Below are positions 44,037-56,682 of a DNA stretch of 64,000 nucleotides, piece after piece (the first letter of the stretch is position 1; each line of letters starts with the position of its first letter). The position numbers and the translations under genes were made by a program. The stretch is from Sphaerimonospora mesophila NBRC 14179 = JCM 3151. Its GTDB lineage: Bacteria > Actinomycetota > Actinomycetes > Streptosporangiales > Streptosporangiaceae. The stretch is from contig BCRI01000002.1 in assembly GCA_001552515.1 (NCBI GenBank), forward strand, positions 1 to 64,000. Reading direction: 5' to 3'. Under the pieces are notes generated by a model. The model did no database searches and was not told the DNA's origin. It saw nothing but the letters and a program-made list of their open reading frames with translations.

Positions 44037-44855
44037 TCACCGATCGGCCTGCGACTTGTCCTGATCATCCCGTTCCTCCGGCTCGTCCGGCCGTTCTCCG
44101 TCAGGCCGGCGGTCGCCCAGCCGGCGGGCCACCCCCGCCCGCAGTTCGGGGAGGTATTCGTACAGGCGGTCGCCGGGGCAGGCGGTCGCGTTGAGGTCGC
44201 GGTGGCCGATGATCGCCACCTCGGGGTCGAGCCGGTAGGTCGAGCACAGCCAGGCCAGCAGCGCCGTCAGCGAGTCGAGCTGGGCGGATGGAGGGAGTTC
44301 CGTCGTGTAGGTGCCCTCGGTCTCGATCCCCAGCGTGTGCCGGTTGTGGCCGGCCGCCTGCGCGCCCACCACGTTCCCGCCCTGGGCGATCGCCGGCAGC
44401 GTCCGGTTGCGGCCCTCCATGATGTGACCGCCCCGGCTGACCGTGAACTGCTCGCCGATGTCCGCCCAGCCGTTGCGCCGCATGTGGTAACGCTGGATCG
44501 CGCGGGAGAGCCGGAACGCCGCCTCCAGGCTCACGTCGCGCGTGTTGGCCGTCGCGGTGTGATGGATGACGAGCCGGTCGGGCGGGGTGTCGAGCACGAC
44601 GGCCTTGCTCTTCGGCGCGGCGGCGTCCCACTCGTCCCTGGTGTGGATGCGGGGACGACTCGGCGGGCCGTCCGTCTTCTCCGCCTTGCCGCCCTTCTTC
44701 TCCCTGCTTTCCTTGCTCGCCTTGTTTCCCTTTTTCTCCTTGCTCCCCTTGCCGTCCTTGTCCACTGTGTCGGCCTCGGCCCACGGGCCGCTCAGGACCG
44801 CCCAGGCGATTCCGCTCCCGGCCGACAAGAACACCCGGCGTGTGATCGCTGGCAA
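44037..44855 (-). CDS. Exported PGRP-type N-acetylmuramoyl-L-alanine amidase
   Basis: A 272-residue amidase_2/PGRP-domain protein. TTG at 44855 follows GGGAGGG by 8 bases and gives the signal [23 protein letters not shown], probably a Tat signal. A Lys-rich low-complexity linker ([20 protein letters not shown]) leads to the domain, starting IHTRDEWDA. Zinc ligands are likely His in VIHHTATAN and in [32 protein letters not shown] is typical. It would cut the bond between MurNAc and the stem peptide outside the cell. An in-frame start further upstream (44957) is less likely. Confidence 0.85.
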   Translation of the reverse strand: MPAITRRVFLSAGSGIAWAVLSGPWAEADTVDKDGKGSKEKKGNKASKESREKKGGKAEKTDGPPSRPRIHTRDEWDAAAPKSKAVVLDTPPDRLVIHHTATANTRDVSLEAAFRLSRAIQRYHMRRNGWADIGEQFTVSRGGHIMEGRNRTLPAIAQGGNVVGAQAAGHNRHTLGIETEGTYTTELPPSAQLDSLTALLAWLCSTYRLDPEVAIIGHRDLNATACPGDRLYEYLPELRAGVARRLGDRRPDGERPDEPEERDDQDKSQADR

Positions 44856-45006
44856 ACGCGCGCCCTCCCACGAGACGTCGTCCGTCGGGAGGTTGCATCG
44901 ATATTTCCCACGCCCGCCCCGGCTATTCCCACGGGACGTGAAGCGGTCACATGTCAACCGAAATGTCTAGCGAAATGTCCGGGTTGCGCTAGTCCGATGC
45001 TGGATC

Positions 45007-45051
45007 CGTTCCAGAACGGTTTCGTAACGGCTCTGGAGCGGCTCTGGAACG
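45007..45051. repeat. Inverted repeat CGTTCCAGA / TCTGGAACG
   Basis: Perfect 9-base arms at 45007-45015 and 45043-45051 flank a 27-base loop that contains a further direct repeat of GGCTCTGGA. It lies between the stop of peptide deformylase and the start of the amidase. On the minus strand a run of six T (revcomp of AAAAAA near 45070) comes before rather than after it, so it is not a standard terminator. Confidence 0.4.
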
Positions 45052-45093
45052 GCGAAAAGCCGCGTACGAGAAAAAACGTATATATCGGGAAAA

Positions 45094-45573
45094 TCACCTG
45101 GGAATGGCGGAGTGGAAACGCCGCTGCTCCTCGTCGGGCAGGTGATCGATGAAGAGCACGCCGTCCAGGTGGTCGACCTCGTGCTGGAGGACCCGGGCCA
45201 GCATGCCGATCGCCCGCAGCGTCACCGGTTTGCCGTACATGTCCCTGCCCCGGGCCACGGCGGAGAACGACCGCTCCCTGGGCCACCAGACGCCGGGGGC
45301 GGACAGGCACGCCTCGTCGGCCACCACGGTCCGCGCGGCGAGCTCCAGGCGCGGGTTCACGAGGTGGCCCGACCTGCCGTCGACGGCGTAGGCGATCACC
45401 CGGAGCGGGACCCCGATCTGGGGCGCGGCGAGCCCGGCCCGGCCCTGGCCGGCCCGCAGGGTCGCGGTGAGCGACTTGACGAGCTCACGCAGCGAGCGGT
45501 CGAACGCGGTGACCGGTTCCGCCGCGGCCCGCAGAGCGGGATCGTCGAACATCAGGATCTGCCGTACGGCCAT
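45094..45573 (-). CDS. def: Peptide deformylase
   Basis: A 159-residue Fe/Zn deformylase removing the formyl group from new proteins. The three motifs are present: GLAAPQIG (motif 1), EACLSAPG (motif 2, with Ala in place of the usual Gly before Cys) and QHEVDHLDG (motif 3, metal His pair and Glu near residue 130). ATG at 45573 follows GGGGAG by 5 bases; a longer frame to 45618 lacks a ribosome site. The short C-terminus fits the type seen in actinobacteria. It stands alone; no fmt gene is adjacent. Confidence 0.9.
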   Translation of the reverse strand: MAVRQILMFDDPALRAAAEPVTAFDRSLRELVKSLTATLRAGQGRAGLAAPQIGVPLRVIAYAVDGRSGHLVNPRLELAARTVVADEACLSAPGVWWPRERSFSAVARGRDMYGKPVTLRAIGMLARVLQHEVDHLDGVLFIDHLPDEEQRRFHSAIPR

Positions 45574-45766
45574 GCACGCTCCCCGCGGCGACGACGACAC
45601 CGACAAGACGATGCCCAATCCGAAGGTAGATCAATCTATCGGAGATCCATACCGCACCGGCCGCCGGCACGAGCAGGGGAAGCCCGCGGTCACACCCGGC
45701 GGCTTTTAGCGCATCGGTAACAAGGGGGACTCAGCGGCGAAACCGGCGGCGACCACCATCGGACCC

Positions 45767-47857
45767 ATGCCGATCCCACCTTCATCCGCACGGTCCCCGG
45801 CCCCGGCAGGCACGGCGACGCACTGTCCCTACTGCGCGCTGCAGTGCGGCATGCGCGTGACGGACGCCCGCTCCGTCGGAGGGGGGATCCACGTGACGGC
45901 CCGCGAGGACGTCCCGGCCAACCAGGGGGGTCTGTGCCAGAAGGGCTGGACCGCCGCCGAGTTGTTGGTCTCACCCGAACGGCTGACCACGCCGCTGCTG
46001 CACGGCCGCCCGGTGGGCTGGGACGAGGCGCTCGACTTCGTCGCGGGACGCCTCGCGGCCGTCCAGGCCGAGCACGGCCCCGACGCCGTGGCCGTGTTCG
46101 GCGGCGGCGGACTGACCAACGAGAAGGCCTATCAGCTCGGCAAGTTCGCCCGGGTCGCGCTGCGCACCGGCCAGATCGACTACAACGGCCGGTTCTGCAT
46201 GTCGTCGGCGGCCGCCGCCGTCACCAGGGCCTTCGGCATGGACCGCGGCCTGCCGTTCCCCATCACCGACATCGCCCGGGCCGGGGCTGTCCTGCTCGCC
46301 GGATGCAACGTCGCTGAGACGATGCCGCCGTTCGTCCGGCACCTGACGCGGATGCGGGACGGCGGCGGCCGGCTGATCGTCATCGACCCCAGGACCACGC
46401 CCACGGCCCGGCTCGCCGACCTGCACCTGCGGGTGACCCCGGGCACCGATCTCGCCCTCGCCCTCGGCCTGCTGCATCTCGTGATCGCGCGTGACCAGGC
46501 GGATCTCGGTTACCTGGCCGAGCGCACGGTCGGGTTCGACGAGGTCCGCACGTCGGTCTCGACCTGGTGGCCCGAGCGGGTCGAGCGGGTGACCGGCGTG
46601 CCGGTCGCCCTCATGCGCGAGGCCGTACGGATCCTCGGCGCGGCCGACCGGGCGATGATCCTGACCGGCAGGGGCGCCGAGCAGCACGCCAAGGGCACCG
46701 AGACCGTGACCGCGTTCATCAACCTGGCCCTCGCCCTCGGCCTGCCCGGACGGGAGGGCTCCGGCTACGGATGCGTCACCGGCCAGGGCAACGGCCAGGG
46801 CGGCAGGGAGCACGGGCAGAAGGCCGACCAGTTGCCCGGTTATCGCCGGATCGACGACCCGGCGGCGCGGGCGCACGTGGCGGCCGTGTGGGGAGTCGAC
46901 CCCGGCGATCTGCCCGGGCCGGGCCGATCCGCGTTCGAGCTGCTCGACGCGCTCGGCACGCCGCCCGGTCCCCGGGCGCTGCTGCTGTTCGGGTCCAACC
47001 CGGTGGTCTCCGCGCCGGACGCCGGCCGCGTCGCCCGGCGGCTGGCCGGGCTGGACCTGCTGGTCGTCTCCGACATCGTGCTGTCCGAGACCGCCGCCAT
47101 GGCCGACGTCGTGCTCCCCACCACCCAGTGGGCCGAGGAGCACGGCACGATCACGAACCTGGAGGGCCGCGTCCTGCTGCGCCGCCGGGCCGTCGATCCG
47201 CCCCCGGGCGTGTGGAGCGACCTGGAGATCCTGCGCGGCCTCGCCGACCGGCTCGGCCGCGGCGACGCCTTCCCGGCCGACCCCGGCGAGGTGTTCGACG
47301 AACTGCGGGAGGCCTCCCGGGGCGGGATCGCCGACTACTCCGGCATCACCCACGCCCGGCTCGCCGCCGGGACCGGCCTCTTCTGGCCCTGTCCGGCCGA
47401 GGACCACCCGGGAACGCCCAGACCCTTCGCCGGCCGGTTCGCCACTCCGGACGGACGCGCCCGCCTCGTCCCGGTGGAGCACCGGCCGCCCGCGGAGGAC
47501 ATCGACGCCGAGTTCCCCCTGTACCTGACCACCGGCCGGGTGCTCGCGCACTACCAGTCGGGAGCCCAGACGCGCCGGATCCCCGCGCTCGACGAGGCGG
47601 AGCCGGGGGTCTTCGTGGAGCTCCATCCCGACCTGGCACGGCGGCTGAACGTGGCGCCGGGCGACCGGGTGCGGGTGCGCAGCCGACGTGGTACGGCCGA
47701 AGGCGAGGCCAGGGTGAGCACCGCGATCCGGCCCGACACGGTCTTCATGCCGTTCCACTGGGAGGGGGTCAACCGGCTCACCAACGCGGCCCTCGACCCC
47801 ATCTCGCGGATGCCGGAGTTCAAGGTCTGCGCGGTCGGCGTGGAGCGTGTCACATGA
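45767..47857 (+). CDS. Assimilatory nitrate reductase, molybdopterin catalytic subunit
   Basis: A 696-residue molybdopterin oxidoreductase. The N-terminal [4Fe-4S] site uses Cys20, 23, 27 and 57 (HCPYCALQCGM and GLCQKGW). Typical cofactor segments are YNGRFCMSSAAAA, LAGCNVAETMPP, VIDPRTTPTA, GCVTGQGNGQGGREHG and the C-terminal LYLTTGRVLAHYQSG. The lack of a signal peptide places it in the cytoplasm, and the following nirBD genes make an assimilatory nitrate reductase the best call. It overlaps the next gene as ATGA. It depends on the cofactor made by moaA and mobA. Confidence 0.88.
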   Translation: MPIPPSSARSPAPAGTATHCPYCALQCGMRVTDARSVGGGIHVTAREDVPANQGGLCQKGWTAAELLVSPERLTTPLLHGRPVGWDEALDFVAGRLAAVQAEHGPDAVAVFGGGGLTNEKAYQLGKFARVALRTGQIDYNGRFCMSSAAAAVTRAFGMDRGLPFPITDIARAGAVLLAGCNVAETMPPFVRHLTRMRDGGGRLIVIDPRTTPTARLADLHLRVTPGTDLALALGLLHLVIARDQADLGYLAERTVGFDEVRTSVSTWWPERVERVTGVPVALMREAVRILGAADRAMILTGRGAEQHAKGTETVTAFINLALALGLPGREGSGYGCVTGQGNGQGGREHGQKADQLPGYRRIDDPAARAHVAAVWGVDPGDLPGPGRSAFELLDALGTPPGPRALLLFGSNPVVSAPDAGRVARRLAGLDLLVVSDIVLSETAAMADVVLPTTQWAEEHGTITNLEGRVLLRRRAVDPPPGVWSDLEILRGLADRLGRGDAFPADPGEVFDELREASRGGIADYSGITHARLAAGTGLFWPCPAEDHPGTPRPFAGRFATPDGRARLVPVEHRPPAEDIDAEFPLYLTTGRVLAHYQSGAQTRRIPALDEAEPGVFVELHPDLARRLNVAPGDRVRVRSRRGTAEGEARVSTAIRPDTVFMPFHWEGVNRLTNAALDPISRMPEFKVCAVGVERVT

Positions 47858-49263
47858 GGCTCGTCGTCGTGGGCAACGGGATGGCCGGGGCCCGGCTCGT
47901 CACCGAGGTGCGGCGCCGCGGCCGGGACACTGGGATCGATGTCGAGGTCTCCGTGTTCGAGGCCGAGCCGTGTCAGCCGTACAACCGGGTTCTGCTCTCG
48001 AACGTGCTCGCCGGGACCGCCGGGCCCGAGCAGGTCCGGCTGCTGGACCCGGGATGGTACGCCGAGAACGGCGTGCGCACGCACCTGGGGGTCCGGGTGC
48101 TGGGGATCGACCGGGCCGCCCGCGTGGTCGTCGCCGAGGACGGCACGCGCGAGCCGTACGACGTGCTGGTGCTGGCGACCGGGAGCGAGCCGGTGGTGCC
48201 GCCCATCCCGGGCGCGGAGCGCGCGATGGCCTTCCGGACGCTGGACGACTGCGACCGGATCCGCGCGGCCGCCGGGTCCGCCCGGCACGCGGTGGTGGTC
48301 GGCGGCGGCCTGCTCGGCGTCGAAGCGGCCCGGGGCCTGGCCGGCCTGGGCCTGCCGGTGACGCTGCTGCACCGTGCCGGTCACCTGATGGAGCGCCAGC
48401 TCGACACGGAGGCCGGGCTGGTGCTCCGCCAGACCCTCGCGATGGTCGGCGTGACGGTGCGCACCGGGGTGACCGTGAGCGCGGTCGACCCCGGACGCGT
48501 GCGCCTGACCGACGGCGCCGTGACGGACGCCGACCTGGTGGTGTTCGCGTGCGGGGTGCGGCCCGTCGTGCGGCTCGCCCGTGAGGCCGGTCTGCGGGTC
48601 GACCGGGGCGTGGTGGTCGACGACGGGCTGCGAACCGACGATCGATCGATCTTCGCGATCGGGGAGTGCGCCCAGCACGCCGGCACGGTGTACGGACTCG
48701 TCGCACCGGCGTGGGAGCAGGCGGCGGTGGTCGCCGACATCGTCACCGGAGCCGACCGCGGCGCGCGCTACCGCGGCTCCCGCGTGGTGACCAGGCTCAA
48801 GGCCACCGGCGTCGAGCTGGCGGCGATGGGCGAGACGCACCTCACCGACGACCAGGCGGAGATCGTCCGCTTCACCCATCGGCGCAGCGGCACCTATCGC
48901 AAGCTCGTCATCCGCGGCGAACGGCTGGTGGGGGCGATCTTGCTGGGGGAGACGCCCACCGTGGGCTCGCTCACCCAGCTGTTCGACCGGGGCGGCCCGC
49001 TGCCCGGCGACCGGATGGGCCTGCTGTCTCCGGAGCCGGCCGCCGCCGGGGCGGCGAGCCCGGCGCTGATGCCGGACTCGGCGCGGGTCTGCCGGTGCAA
49101 CAACGTGACCAAGGGCCGGATCAGGGCCTGCTGGGAGGCCGGCGCGCGGGACCTGCCCGCCGTCGTCGCCGCGACGGCGGCCACGACCGGGTGCGGCGGG
49201 TGCCGCGAAGCGGTGGACGGAATCGTCGGCTGGCTGTGCGAGCAGGAGGGTGTGAGCGTATGA
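47854..49263 (+). CDS. NirB-like FAD/NAD(P)H oxidoreductase with [2Fe-2S] domain
   Basis: A 469-residue flavoprotein. Two dinucleotide-binding domains are seen: VVVGNGMAGARLVTE at the N-terminus and VVVGGGLLGVEAARGLAGLG near residue 148; FAD closing segment is IFAIGECAQHAG. The C-terminal part (about 410-469) has a BFD-like cluster site, CRCNNVTKGRIR and CGGC. It resembles the first half of NirB but has no siroheme domain. Its place between the reductase and nirB suggests it passes electrons from NAD(P)H to the nitrate reductase, as NasB-type proteins do. Confidence 0.85.
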   Translation: MRLVVVGNGMAGARLVTEVRRRGRDTGIDVEVSVFEAEPCQPYNRVLLSNVLAGTAGPEQVRLLDPGWYAENGVRTHLGVRVLGIDRAARVVVAEDGTREPYDVLVLATGSEPVVPPIPGAERAMAFRTLDDCDRIRAAAGSARHAVVVGGGLLGVEAARGLAGLGLPVTLLHRAGHLMERQLDTEAGLVLRQTLAMVGVTVRTGVTVSAVDPGRVRLTDGAVTDADLVVFACGVRPVVRLAREAGLRVDRGVVVDDGLRTDDRSIFAIGECAQHAGTVYGLVAPAWEQAAVVADIVTGADRGARYRGSRVVTRLKATGVELAAMGETHLTDDQAEIVRFTHRRSGTYRKLVIRGERLVGAILLGETPTVGSLTQLFDRGGPLPGDRMGLLSPEPAAAGAASPALMPDSARVCRCNNVTKGRIRACWEAGARDLPAVVAATAATTGCGGCREAVDGIVGWLCEQEGVSV

Positions 49264-51728
49264 GTTCGCGAATCGTGGTGGCGGGGTTCGGGCCGGCGGC
49301 GCACCGGCTGGTCGAGACCCTCATCGCCCGGGGCCTGCGGGGAGACCTCGTCGTCTTCGGGGAGGAGCCGCGCCCCGCGTACGACCGGGTGGCCCTCACC
49401 TCCTATCTGAGCGGGCGGAGCGTGGCCGAGCTGACCTTCCCCGTTCCCGACGGCGTCACGCTCCGGCTGGGATGCGGGGTCGTGGCGGTGGACCGCGACC
49501 GCCGCGTCGTCGTCGCGGCGGACGGCACGCGTGAGCCGTACGACGTGCTGGTGCTGGCGACCGGATCGGCGCCGTTCGTGCCGCCGGTGCCCGGCCGCGA
49601 CCTGCCCGGCTGCTTCGTCTACCGGACCATCGAGGACCTCGACGCGATCAGGGCGGCGGCCGGGGACGCGGTCGCCGGCGTGGTGGTCGGCGGGGGCCTG
49701 CTCGGGCTGGAGGCGGCCGACGCGCTGCGCCGGCTCGGGCTGCGCACCCACGTCGTCGAGATGGGCGACCGGCTGATGCCGCGCCAGGTCGACGAGGGCG
49801 GCGGGGCGGTGCTGCGCCGTCACGTCGAGTCGCTCGGGCTGACCGTGCACGTCGGCGCGGGGGTGGCGGCGGTGGAGGCGGGCGAGGACGGCCGGGTCGC
49901 CCGGCTGGTGAAGCCGGACGGCGAGGCGATCGAGGCGCAGATCGTGGTGTTCTCCGCGGGGATCAGACCACGCGACGAGCTCGCCCGCGACTGCGGGCTT
50001 CCGGTCGGCGAACGCGGCGGCATCGTGGTCGACGAGGGCATGCGCACCGCCGACGAGCGGGTGTACGCCATCGGTGAGTGCGCGCTCGCGGCGGGGATGG
50101 TCCACGGCCTGGTCGGGCCGTGCTTCACCCAGGCGGAGGTGGCCGCCGACCGCATCCTCGGCGGCTCCGCCGCCTTCCGCGGCGCCGACCTGTCCACCAA
50201 GCTCAAACTGCTCGGAGTCGAGGTCGCCCAGTTCGGCGAGACCCGATTCGAGGACGCCGCCGGCGCGCTCGACGTCGTCTACATGGACCCGGTCGCCGGC
50301 GTCTACAAGCGGCTGTTCGTGAGCGACGACGCCAAGACGCTGCTCGGCGGGGTCTGCGTCGGCGACGCCGGGCCGTACGGCACGCTGCGGCCCTTCGTGG
50401 GCAAGACGCTGCCGGCGTCTCCGAGCGACCTGCTGTTCGCCGGAGCGGGAGCCCAGACCGAGCTGCCCGGCGACGCTCAGGTCTGCTCCTGCAACAACGT
50501 CACCAAGGACCGGATCGTCGCGGCCATCGTCGAGGAAGGCCTGACCGACGTGCAGGGGATCAAGGACTGCACCCGAGCGGGCACCACCTGCGGAAGCTGC
50601 GTGCCGATGCTGAAGCGGATCCTCGTCGAGTCCGGCGTGGACGTCGGCACCGCGCTGTGCGAGCACTTCGCCCACAGCCGGGCCGAGCTGTTCGACATCG
50701 TCGCGGTCCGCGGCATCACCACGTTCTCCCGGCTCATCGCCGAGCACGGGACCGGGCGCGGCTGCGACGTCTGCAAGCCCGTGGTGGCCTCCATCCTCGC
50801 CTCGCTCGGCAACGGGCACATCCTCGACGGGGAGCAGGCCGCGCTGCAGGACACCAACGACAAGTTCCTGGCCAACATCCAGAAGAACGGCACCTACTCG
50901 GTGGTGCCCCGCATCCCGGGCGGGGAGATCACCCCCGAGAAGCTGATCGTGATCGGTGAGGTGGCCCGCGAGTTCGGGCTGTACACGAAGATCACCGGAG
51001 GCCAGCGCATCGACCTGCTGGGCGCCCGGGTCGAGCAGCTCCCGCTGATCTGGAAGCGGCTGGTGGACGCCGGATTCGAGTCCGGCCACGCGTACGGCAA
51101 GGCCCTGCGCACGGTGAAGTCCTGCGTCGGCGCCACCTGGTGCCGGTACGGCGTGCAGGACTCGGTCGGGCTGGCGATCGCCCTGGAGCTGCGCTACCGG
51201 GGGCTGCGCGCGCCACACAAGATCAAAGCGGCGGTCTCCGGTTGCGCCCGCGAGTGCGCCGAGGCCAGGTCGAAGGACTTCGGCATCATCGCGACCGAGC
51301 AGGGCTGGAACCTCTACGTGGGCGGCAACGGCGGATTCCGGCCGCGGCACGCGGACCTGCTCGCCGCCGACCTGGCCACCGACGAGCTGGTCCGCACCGT
51401 CGACAGGTTCCTGATGTTCTACATCCGCACCGCCGACCGGCTCCAGCGGACCTCGGCCTGGCTGGAGGCGATGGATGGCGGGCTCGACCAGCTGAGGGCG
51501 GTGATCACGGAAGACTCCCTGGGGATCTGCGCCGACCTGGACGCGCAGATGGAGCGGCACGTGGCCGGCTACGTGGACGAGTGGCGGGCCACCCTGGAGG
51601 ATCCGGACAAGCTCCGGCGCTTCGTCAGCTTCGTGAACGCTCCGGGCACCCCGGACCCCTCGATCGAGTTCCGGACGGAGCGCGGTCAGATCAAACCGAT
51701 ACCCGTCACTGTGGAGGTGACCCCATGA
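49260..51728 (+). CDS. nirB: Nitrite reductase [NAD(P)H] large subunit NirB
   Basis: An 822-residue siroheme enzyme reducing nitrite to ammonium in the cytoplasm. Domains in order: FAD (IVVAGFGPAAHRLVETL), NAD (VVGGGLLGLEAADALRRLGL), a BFD-like [2Fe-2S] region (CSCNNVTKDRI near 408 and CGSC near 443), then the sulphite/nitrite reductase part with KSCVGATWCRYGVQDS near 620 and SGCARECAEARSKDFG near 660, which hold the [4Fe-4S]-siroheme Cys. Length matches NirB. It overlaps neighbours at both ends as ATGA. Confidence 0.95.
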   Translation: MSSRIVVAGFGPAAHRLVETLIARGLRGDLVVFGEEPRPAYDRVALTSYLSGRSVAELTFPVPDGVTLRLGCGVVAVDRDRRVVVAADGTREPYDVLVLATGSAPFVPPVPGRDLPGCFVYRTIEDLDAIRAAAGDAVAGVVVGGGLLGLEAADALRRLGLRTHVVEMGDRLMPRQVDEGGGAVLRRHVESLGLTVHVGAGVAAVEAGEDGRVARLVKPDGEAIEAQIVVFSAGIRPRDELARDCGLPVGERGGIVVDEGMRTADERVYAIGECALAAGMVHGLVGPCFTQAEVAADRILGGSAAFRGADLSTKLKLLGVEVAQFGETRFEDAAGALDVVYMDPVAGVYKRLFVSDDAKTLLGGVCVGDAGPYGTLRPFVGKTLPASPSDLLFAGAGAQTELPGDAQVCSCNNVTKDRIVAAIVEEGLTDVQGIKDCTRAGTTCGSCVPMLKRILVESGVDVGTALCEHFAHSRAELFDIVAVRGITTFSRLIAEHGTGRGCDVCKPVVASILASLGNGHILDGEQAALQDTNDKFLANIQKNGTYSVVPRIPGGEITPEKLIVIGEVAREFGLYTKITGGQRIDLLGARVEQLPLIWKRLVDAGFESGHAYGKALRTVKSCVGATWCRYGVQDSVGLAIALELRYRGLRAPHKIKAAVSGCARECAEARSKDFGIIATEQGWNLYVGGNGGFRPRHADLLAADLATDELVRTVDRFLMFYIRTADRLQRTSAWLEAMDGGLDQLRAVITEDSLGICADLDAQMERHVAGYVDEWRATLEDPDKLRRFVSFVNAPGTPDPSIEFRTERGQIKPIPVTVEVTP

Positions 51729-52141
51729 CCATCCTCGGCCACACGGCTCTTGACCACACAGGCCTCGACCACGCGGCCCTCGATCGGACGTACGCCGACG
51801 AGACCGGCGGCGGCGGGCCCGGCTGGACCCCCGTCTGCCCCGACGCCCAGCTCGTCCCGGAGCTCGGCGCGGCAGCCCTCGTCGCGGGCCGCCAGGTGGC
51901 GGTGTTCCGCACGTTCGACGGCGGGCTCTACGCGCTCGGGAACCGCGACCCCTTCAGCGGGGCTCAGGTCCTGTCCCGGGGCATCGTCGGCACCAGGAAC
52001 GGCGAGCCCACGGTCGCCTCGCCCATGCACAAGCAGGTCTTCTCCCTGGTCACCGGGGCCTGCCTGGACGATCCCGGCATCACCGTGCCGACCTACCGGG
52101 TCCGCGTCGCCGGCGCCGCCATCGAGGTGAAGGTGGCGTGA
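51725..52141 (+). CDS. nirD: Nitrite reductase small subunit NirD
   Basis: A 138-residue Rieske-fold protein. The core (WTPVCPDAQLVPELGAAALV, then GNRDPFSGAQVLSRGIVG and MHKQVFSLVTGACLDDP) is NirD-like and lacks the full Cys-His set of true Rieske proteins, as usual for NirD. The N-terminal 25 residues are an extension with a LDHTGLDHAALD repeat. It closes the nitrate/nitrite operon and is convergent with the PAC2 gene 15 bases away. Confidence 0.9.
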   Translation: MTILGHTALDHTGLDHAALDRTYADETGGGGPGWTPVCPDAQLVPELGAAALVAGRQVAVFRTFDGGLYALGNRDPFSGAQVLSRGIVGTRNGEPTVASPMHKQVFSLVTGACLDDPGITVPTYRVRVAGAAIEVKVA

Positions 52142-52156
52142 CCGAGACGGCGGCGA

Positions 52157-53011
52157 TCAGCGATCGGTGCCGCGGTCGCGGCGACGCAGGTAGCGCTCGA
52201 ACTCGGCCGCGATGGCGTCTCCGCTCGCCTCGGGCAGGTCGGCCGCGTCCTTGCGCTCCTCCAGTTCCCTGACGTAGTCGGCGACCTCGCTGTCCTGCGC
52301 GGCGAGCTCGTCGACGCCGTGCTCCCAGGCGCGGGCCTCCTCGGCCAGTTCGCCGTAGGGCATGGGGATGTCGAGCAGGTCCTCGATGCGGCGCAGCAGC
52401 GCCAGCGTGGCCTTCGGATTCGGCGGCTGGGCGACGTAGTGGGGGACCGACGCCCACAGGGAGACCGTGCGCAGCCCGGCGTGCCCGAGGGTGTGCTGCA
52501 GCACGCCGACGATGCCCGTGGGGCCCTCGTACTTGGTCGGCTCCAGGTTGAGCGAGCGGGCCATCCCCGGATCGCTCACCGAGCCCACGATCGGCACCGG
52601 CCGGGTGTGCGGGGAGTCGTTGAGCAGCGCGCCGAGCAGCACGGCGAACTCCACCCCGAGGTCCTGGCACAGGCCGACGATCTCCGCGCAGTACGACCGC
52701 CAGCGCATGTTGGGCTCGATGCCGCGCAGCAGCACCACGTCCCGCTCCGCCCCCGGCGGCCGGGCCAGCAGCAGCCGGGTCGTCGGCCAGGTGATGGACC
52801 GGGTGACGCCGTCGCCCATCTCCACGATGGGACGGGTCATCTGGAAGTCGTAATAGTCCTCCGGGTCCAGCTCGACGAGCGGTGTCGCCTTCCACTCCGC
52901 CTCAAGGTGGGCGAGCACGCCGCTGGACGCCTCGCCGGCGTCGTTCCACCCTTCGAACGCGGCGATCAGCACCGGGTCGACGAGCTCAGGGAGCCCTTCG
53001 AGCTCGATCAC
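52157..53011 (-). CDS. PAC2 family protein
   Basis: A 284-residue protein of the PAC2 family (proteasome assembly chaperone 2-like fold). Typical parts are VLIAAFEGWNDAGEASSGVL, the WPTTRLLLARPPGAERDVVLLRG region (split here as two blocks), LLNDSPHTRPVPIVGSVSDP and GIVGVLQHTLGHAGLRTVSL. Actinobacterial PAC2 proteins are conserved and their exact role is unclear; a link to the proteasome is suspected. GTG at 53011 follows GGGAGG by 4-5 bases. It is divergent from metH. Confidence 0.88.
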   Translation of the reverse strand: MIELEGLPELVDPVLIAAFEGWNDAGEASSGVLAHLEAEWKATPLVELDPEDYYDFQMTRPIVEMGDGVTRSITWPTTRLLLARPPGAERDVVLLRGIEPNMRWRSYCAEIVGLCQDLGVEFAVLLGALLNDSPHTRPVPIVGSVSDPGMARSLNLEPTKYEGPTGIVGVLQHTLGHAGLRTVSLWASVPHYVAQPPNPKATLALLRRIEDLLDIPMPYGELAEEARAWEHGVDELAAQDSEVADYVRELEERKDAADLPEASGDAIAAEFERYLRRRDRGTDR

Positions 53012-53171
53012 GCCGCCTCCCTCACTGGCCCACGGCACGTATGGTCGAGTCCAAGACTATTCGCTGAGGGGAGCGGGGAGGCACATTCGGCTCCATCCGG
53101 GGTGGCCCGGGCGCCGCGCCGGGGTGCCGCACGCCCGCGTCGACGCGCCGGGCCGACGGCGGGCGGGCCGA

Positions 53172-53177
53172 TAGTCT
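53172..53177 (+). promoter_or_regulatory. -10 box giving a leaderless metH transcript
   Basis: TAGTCT ends 7 bases before the metH ATG, with a C-rich spacer and no ribosome site. A leader this short leaves no room for a cobalamin or SAM riboswitch. Confidence 0.5.
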
Positions 53178-53184
53178 TTCCCCC

Positions 53185-56652
<3,468 letters not shown>

Positions 56653-56682
56653 GGCCTGAAAGAACCGGGGGAAAGGGGCTAC

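Noticed and set aside
48894-51560. An 888-codon open frame antisense to nirB
   Set aside because: nirB is intact on the plus strand; the antisense text has no motifs.
53012-53184. A cobalamin or SAM riboswitch before metH
   Set aside because: No conserved B12-box or SAM-type pairing was seen, and the -10 box 7 bases from the ATG leaves no transcribed leader.
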